This document shows positions 5,029 to 6,550 of a stretch of DNA of 6,550 nt, piece after piece. Both the position numbers and the translations under genes were made by a program. Source of the stretch: an uncultured Austwickia sp. (GTDB lineage: Bacteria > Actinomycetota > Actinomycetes > Actinomycetales > Dermatophilaceae). The notes under the pieces were generated by a model. The model was given only the letters and a program-made list of their open reading frames with translations. It was not told where the DNA came from and made no database searches. Position 1 is the first letter of the stretch. Each line of letters starts with the position of its first letter. Location of the stretch: assembly GCA_934678955.1 (NCBI GenBank), contig CAKUSI010000213.1, positions 1-6,550 on the forward strand, read 5' to 3'.

Positions 5029-6550
5029 ATCGGTGAAGGGGGTTCCCTGGACGAGGCTGAGGGCACTGTCGAGGTCGGCGATGCCTGCCTCGCCGCGCGT
5101 GTGGGCCCGTGTGCGGAGCCGCTTGAACAGGTCAGCGTCGGTGAGGAGGTCGTTGACTTCGTAGATGCCCACGCCGAGGCGTTGGCCGGTCTTGCTGCGC
5201 AGGGCTGGCGGGAGGTGGGGGTGACCCGTGTGGGGATGGGCGCCGAGCCATTCGCGGAGCTTGCTGAGGTCGCGGCGGGCGCGGTCCTCGGTGATGCCGA
5301 GGGCTTCGGTGACTTGGGCGGTGGTGGCACCGTGAGGTTGGGTCCACAGGTAGGCTAGGAGTTCGGTGTAGAACGCCTTCCGTTTGGCGGCTGCCAGCGG
5401 GTTGCCGCCTTGGCCGACCCGGGCGTGGACGGGGCCCAGCACGGACAGGCGTGGCCGAGGGCCGTAGCCGGCCAGCCATTCGGCCAGGTCATCGTCGAGG
5501 GTGGGATCTGCCGCTTGGAGTTGCTCGGCCAGTGCTGCGGTGAGCGGTGGTGCCAGTACGTTCAAGTCCTCGCTGGTGGTTGCCGTGCGGGCCAGGTAGT
5601 GCTCGTCGGGTTCGGGCAGGAGTGAGCCGGGGTTGGGGTCCTCCGGCTCGCGTTGGGCGAGGGCGATGGTGTGCAGGTTCCCCGCTTGGTCGACCACTGC
5701 GTCGTCGGTGGTGGCGGGGATCGCTGTGTCGTCCAAGTTGTCGGCGGCGGCGATCAAGGTGGCGCATCCTCGCGCTTCGTCCCCGGTAAGGCCGACCGCG
5801 ATCAGGTCCCAGCCGAGCTGCGGCACGTGGACTCGCCCGTTGGTGGTGAGGTGGACCTCGGTGACGCCGTCGAGCGCCGTTTCGGTGTGGGTGAGGATGA
5901 GGCTGGTGCCCGTGGGGCGCTCTTGGTGGGCGAGGAGGTCGCCGGCGAGCACGTGCACATGCTCGGTGGGCTCGCTGGAGCCGATGATGACGGCACGGCT
6001 GGCCCACAGGTCGTAGCCGGCGTTGGTGACGCGGGCGTGGGGAAGGGTGGGGGCGCCGGAGTCGACCAGGAGGTGGTGGGTGTGCTGTGCGTCGGCGCGT
6101 GCTTGGGCCACGACGGTGTCGGTGGAGTGGTGGCGGATCGTGATCGGGTCGAGGTTGACGAGTTCGTCGCAGATGTCGAGACAATCGACTAGCACGTCGC
6201 GTGCCCAGGGGTTGAGGGCGAGTTCGGCGACGATGTGGCGGATGAGGTCGGTGCTGTTGGTGGGGTCGCCGGTGAGGGTGATGACTCCGGCGGCTTCGAG
6301 GTTGAGCAGCCAGGTGGTGCCGTCCTCGCCGATCCCGATGGTGGTGAGCTGGGGCCATGCTGGTGCGCCGATTCGGTCGGGTCCCATCTGGGGGAGGCGG
6401 GCCCGGTCGAGTTGCCAGCAGGTGGGGTGGACGGTGACCTGCCACGGTGCGGGCAGCGAGTGGGGACCGGCCAGGTGCAGGGTGAAGTCGGTGGCGGACA
6501 CCGCGACGGCCGTGATCGTCGGGACGGGCTCGTCCAACGTGGCGAGTTGT
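4693..6550 (-). CDS. BTAD domain-containing regulator of an actinobacterial mobile element, 5' end outside window
   Basis: The frame is open to the right edge; a TTG at 6537 is a possible start, but codons before it (QLAT) are also in frame, so the gene probably begins outside. The visible part is 618 aa. Counting from the TTG, residues about 60-300 hold an alpha/beta region (for example TWLLNLEAAGVITLTGD). Residues about 363-460 form an OmpR-type winged helix (LSVLGPV, AFYTELLAYLW, QVTEALGITEDRARRDLSKL, GVGIYEV). Residues about 466-585 form an all-helical BTAD region (DADLFKRL, HRAVDIANRAAPHELIPQLD). Such C-termini occur in long actinobacterial proteins that often begin with membrane helices and a LysM domain, encoded in ICE/T4SS regions (family knowledge from memory). 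The missing N-terminus would show whether that holds here. No ATPase domain of the classical SARP/LuxR type is visible. It ends at TGA 4695-4693, convergent with the DUF6933 gene. Confidence 0.85.
   Translation of the reverse strand, partial: QLATLDEPVPTITAVAVSATDFTLHLAGPHSLPAPWQVTVHPTCWQLDRARLPQMGPDRIGAPAWPQLTTIGIGEDGTTWLLNLEAAGVITLTGDPTNSTDLIRHIVAELALNPWARDVLVDCLDICDELVNLDPITIRHHSTDTVVAQARADAQHTHHLLVDSGAPTLPHARVTNAGYDLWASRAVIIGSSEPTEHVHVLAGDLLAHQERPTGTSLILTHTETALDGVTEVHLTTNGRVHVPQLGWDLIAVGLTGDEARGCATLIAAADNLDDTAIPATTDDAVVDQAGNLHTIALAQREPEDPNPGSLLPEPDEHYLARTATTSEDLNVLAPPLTAALAEQLQAADPTLDDDLAEWLAGYGPRPRLSVLGPVHARVGQGGNPLAAAKRKAFYTELLAYLWTQPHGATTAQVTEALGITEDRARRDLSKLREWLGAHPHTGHPHLPPALRSKTGQRLGVGIYEVNDLLTDADLFKRLRTRAHTRGEAGIADLDSALSLVQGTPFTDLRPNGGAWLIDTALPHHLTCAIVDTAHLVTTHALAQGDIARAHRAVDIANRAAPHELIPQLDLAAIADATGHHPQAHRVIAEALDPDPDEAPFEPSQRTRTILANRQAKLS
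4702..4723. terminator. Inverted repeat at the convergent gene ends, possible bidirectional terminator
   Basis: CTTGGCC (4702-4708) and GGCCAAG (4717-4723) form a perfect 7-bp stem with an 8-nt loop. It begins two bases after the TGA at 4698-4700 that would end the plus-strand gene if one base were restored. On the other strand it lies seven bases before the BTAD stop. No T-run follows, which is common for actinobacterial terminators. Confidence 0.4.

Noticed and set aside
5653..6192. Plus-strand 179-codon frame inside the BTAD gene
   Set aside because: Gly/Val/Asp-rich antisense of a gene with clear winged-helix and BTAD segments; no ribosome site or family features.

Overview
The window is very GC-rich, densely packed DNA of actinobacterial character: GC-biased third codon positions, genes abutting or overlapping by 4 nt (ATGA), and protein families known mainly from actinobacteria. 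It looks like part of a conjugative or integrative-conjugative element (ICE). The host genus cannot be fixed from sequence alone.

All genes but one lie on the minus strand. From right to left: (1) 6550-4693 is the C-terminal 618 residues of a large regulator with a winged-helix plus bacterial transcriptional activator (BTAD) region; its 5' end is beyond the right edge. (2) Convergent to it, on the plus strand from 4150, is a DUF6933-family gene. Its frame does not stop where the domain ends; it runs about 336 bp antisense into the BTAD gene, which suggests a frameshift. A perfect 7-bp inverted repeat at 4702-4723 sits at the convergence. (3) 4006-4149 is a divergent intergenic region. (4) A 55-aa acidic ORF is translationally coupled to an ArdC-like antirestriction protein (N-terminal ssDNA-binding domain plus HExxH metallopeptidase domain). 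(5) 2605-2850, covering the intergenic gap and the 3' end of the ArdC gene, holds several short phased repeats, including two exact TTGTCCACA (actinobacterial DnaA-box-like) sites 21 bp apart and a cluster of CGTCCCCCC motifs. (6) A tight five-gene unit follows: a degenerate sigma-factor-like protein, a ParA/MinD-like P-loop protein lacking both usual lysines, two tandem paralogous small membrane proteins (possible pilin-like transfer components; the first has lost its second membrane helix), and a single-pass membrane protein cut by the left edge.

My reading is that the window joins an establishment/defence-evasion section (ArdC) to the start of an actinobacterial type IV secretion/transfer operon, with the repeat-rich gap between them as a candidate control region or origin. 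No rRNA, tRNA, CRISPR array, IS element or gene-free stretch over 300 bp was seen.
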